NCBI GenBank assembly: GCA_023423405.1
Contig: JAFAFR010000003.1
Location: forward strand, 124,001-188,000
DNA from: Bacteroidota bacterium
GTDB taxonomy: Bacteria > Bacteroidota > Bacteroidia > Chitinophagales > Chitinophagaceae
Direction: 5' to 3'
DNA: 64,000 bases
The translations under genes were made by a program, and so were the position numbers. The notes beneath the pieces were generated by a model, which was given only the letters and a program-made list of their open reading frames with translations, did not search any database and was not told where the DNA came from. Below are positions 63,401 to 64,000 of this stretch, piece after piece. The stretch's first letter is position 1. Every line of letters starts with the position of its first letter.

Positions 63401-64000
63401 ATGCACATAGGCGGTGATGAAGTACCAATAACCAACAGGGATTTCATGCCGTCCGTTACAAATTTTCTGCACGATCTCGGGAAAACGACCATCGCCTGGA
63501 GTCCCGGTGCGAGCACCGATGCGGCAACCATCAGGCAACTGTGGATGAGCGACAACGGCAAAAATAGCCACTTCGCCGCCGGTTGTATTGATTCAAGGCA
63601 TCTATACATCAATCACATGGATCCGCTGGAAAGTGTTGTCACCATTTTTTTCCGGCAGATAGGCGACACTACCCAACAAAACGCCCGCGTAAAAGGTGCG
63701 ACGCTTTGCCTGTGGCACGACAGAAAAGTGGCCCGGGAAGAAGACCCACTGCGCATGAACCCGGTTTATCCCGCTATGCTGGCCTTTGCGGAAAGAAGCT
63801 GGCGGGGTGGTGGAAACCCAGGCTGGACCGCCGTTATCGGCCAGCCTTCATCATCCACTCATGCTGCCTTCACAGAATTTGAAAACCGCCTGCTCGATCA
63901 TAAAGAACAGTATTTCAAACAGCTTGCATTTCCCTATGCGAAACAGGCAGACATGGTGTGGAGCCTCTATGGTCCCTTCCCCAACCAGCAGGACTTTTCC
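60482..64000 (+). CDS. exported sialate O-acetylesterase / SGNH esterase / GH20 hexosaminidase fusion (3' end outside window)
   Basis: An open frame of 1173 codons with no stop, running off the window. I checked the codons from the ATG to base 64000 and found no frame break. Signal peptide 1-20. Domain 1 (about 22-510), sialate O-acetylesterase: C-S-GQSNM with S113, WYQGESN (E301), DVHPTNK (H385). Domain 2 (about 520-710), SGNH/GDSL: FLGNSITDG (S541), GISGD, IGTND (N592), DGLHL (D687, H690). Domain 3 (about 715 onward), GH20: N-terminal GH20b-like part, WRAYMVDVGRNF, VPEIDMPGHS, MHIGGDEV with catalytic D979-E980. It would remove O-acetyl groups from sialic acids and then beta-linked GlcNAc/GalNAc. 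Last gene of the operon in view; 1-nt overlap with the epimerase gene. Confidence 0.93.
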   Translation, partial: MNPRMLLRLSVLLLPLTGLAQLQTAPIFADNMVLQRDRPVHIWGKAAPGNRVTVHFAGGQQSAVIASDSSWHLYFPAQKSNIHPQSILIKSGAEVLTIKNLLIGDLWICSGQSNMEFPMTKEAHFRQEAPEANQPLIRLCNPPPAGRYVYGTAYTDSLSRRLTKDSFYRWNGWNTCDSNTVKEFSAVAYYFAKKVVQSENIPIGLINLSIGGAPAETFISREALAATAQFRNKVKPGNWLNNNDLPEWVRERGRQNVGDNNNNYADDLGPNHAYKPGFAYACGIEPLLPMPIKGIIWYQGESNSLEPARVEEYRDLLHLMINDYRKKWKQPAMPFYWVQLSSIDTTNYRSQYWPLFRNEQRLLLSEIQHGGMAVCSDLGFKTDVHPTNKKDVGERLANWALYDAYHKKIVPSGPLPLKAGYKNNTLVINFQYADGLKTSDGKAVRGFSINGQTTVPATIRNNSIVIETTTKPAFIYYAWQPYTDANLVNAAGLPASTFKIEVQEALPSFPDSLFSTYYWQRVTHFNTLPATKDDIIFLGNSITDGAEWSELFNDSRIKNRGISGDITAGVLNRLQEITQRKPAKVFLLIGTNDLARNIPPDSIAKNILSICAYIRQESPATALFVQSILPVSDHYKKFTAHTGKGEQIQQLNALLKQHAEQYRYRFIDLFSSFCDSSGKLKSSLTNDGLHLTGKAYLLWKHLLYPYVYGLQQQPALVPLPRKMTFRKECFPLYACKNIFISADSLLGNAVQLQQQLQQKGVYAEISSAPTTNDGPRIECRIAKVPAPTCENEAYTLEISSSKIVLTANTRHGLFNAMQTLLQLARDNTMIDGCTIHDWPAFSWRAYMVDVGRNFQSLDLLKQQIDVMSRYKLNIFHFHFTEDIAWRLHSNLYPTLTAPENMQRNKGMHYSENDLKELIAYCRERYIILVPEIDMPGHSAAFKRAMGVDMQSDSGLTIVKRLLKEFCDTYDLPYMHIGGDEVPITNRDFMPSVTNFLHDLGKTTIAWSPGASTDAATIRQLWMSDNGKNSHFAAGCIDSRHLYINHMDPLESVVTIFFRQIGDTTQQNARVKGATLCLWHDRKVAREEDPLRMNPVYPAMLAFAERSWRGGGNPGWTAVIGQPSSSTHAAFTEFENRLLDHKEQYFKQLAFPYAKQADMVWSLYGPFPNQQDFS

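Noticed and set aside
60482..64000. Possible frameshift between the SGNH and GH20 parts, since a short frame at 62454-62651 begins in another phase
   Set aside because: Codon-by-codon reading from 60482 to 64000 stays in one phase with sensible protein in all three domains. The 62454 frame is a shadow.
1..64000. Search for CRISPR arrays, insertion sequences, integrases, phage or toxin-antitoxin genes
   Set aside because: No regularly spaced repeats, transposase or integrase motifs, or paired toxin-antitoxin frames were seen by eye.

Overview
The window looks like a chromosomal segment of a soil or plant-associated member of the Bacteroidetes, most likely family Chitinophagaceae. This is inferred from three SusC/SusD pairs, an ECF sigma/FecR pair next to one of them, a DUF4249 lipoprotein beside a TonB receptor, a FISUMP lipoprotein, FtsX/MacB-type permeases, weak Shine-Dalgarno signals, and a near-perfect Bacteroidetes promoter (TTTG, 19 nt, TATATTTG). 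I see no rRNA, CRISPR array, transposase, integrase or phage gene.

Layout. (1) 82-1128: a small membrane protein and an ECF sigma factor. (2) 10031-1137, minus strand: a regulated glycan locus reading sigma factor, FecR anti-sigma, SusC, SusD, GH127 beta-L-arabinofuranosidase-like enzyme. (3) 10235-18992, plus strand: secreted alpha/beta hydrolase, orphan NarL-type regulator, unknown exported protein, TonB receptor with an STN domain, a large MG2-like exported protein and a DUF4249 lipoprotein. They converge on a second SusCD pair (23810-19103) across a perfect 26-bp hairpin. (4) 24387-31552: tRNA-Pro, small exported proteins, a MarR regulator with a palindromic operator, a large FAD/Fe-S oxidoreductase, a cytochrome/FG-GAP protein and an EEP-fold phosphatase. 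(5) 31800-35164: a FISUMP lipoprotein, then a four-gene signalling cassette (small soluble protein, polytopic membrane protein, histidine kinase, NarL regulator). Between them lie two identical 20-bp palindromes on either side of a candidate small RNA. (6) 35169-45540: UbiA-like protein, FtsX permease, an internally deleted GH16 relic, a SMUG2-type DNA glycosylase, a YciI-like protein, an exported protein/CPBP/epimerase/SDR operon, and two tandem HTH paralogues. (7) 45750-48454: metE behind a cobalamin riboswitch.

(8) 48532-64000 is the most coherent system: a sialic acid utilisation locus. A FadR/GntR-family regulator (NanR-like) is divergent from a packed operon of SusC, SusD, N-acetylneuraminate lyase, NanM-type mutarotase, MFS transporter, exo-sialidase and AGE-type epimerase. 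It ends in a very large exported enzyme running off the window edge. That reading frame (60482 to beyond 64000, at least 1173 codons) joins a sialate O-acetylesterase domain, an SGNH/GDSL esterase domain and a GH20 beta-hexosaminidase domain in one polypeptide. The proposed logic is: remove O-acetyl groups, cleave sialic acid, trim the exposed hexosamine, import through SusCD and the MFS permease, mutarotate, split to ManNAc plus pyruvate, and epimerise ManNAc to GlcNAc. A 27-bp palindrome with a GT-N3-AC centre overlaps the -7 element of the operon promoter and is a convincing candidate operator.

The observations I would follow first are the triple-domain sialoglycan enzyme, the palindrome/small RNA/signalling cassette at 32580-35164, and the GH16 relic without a catalytic site.
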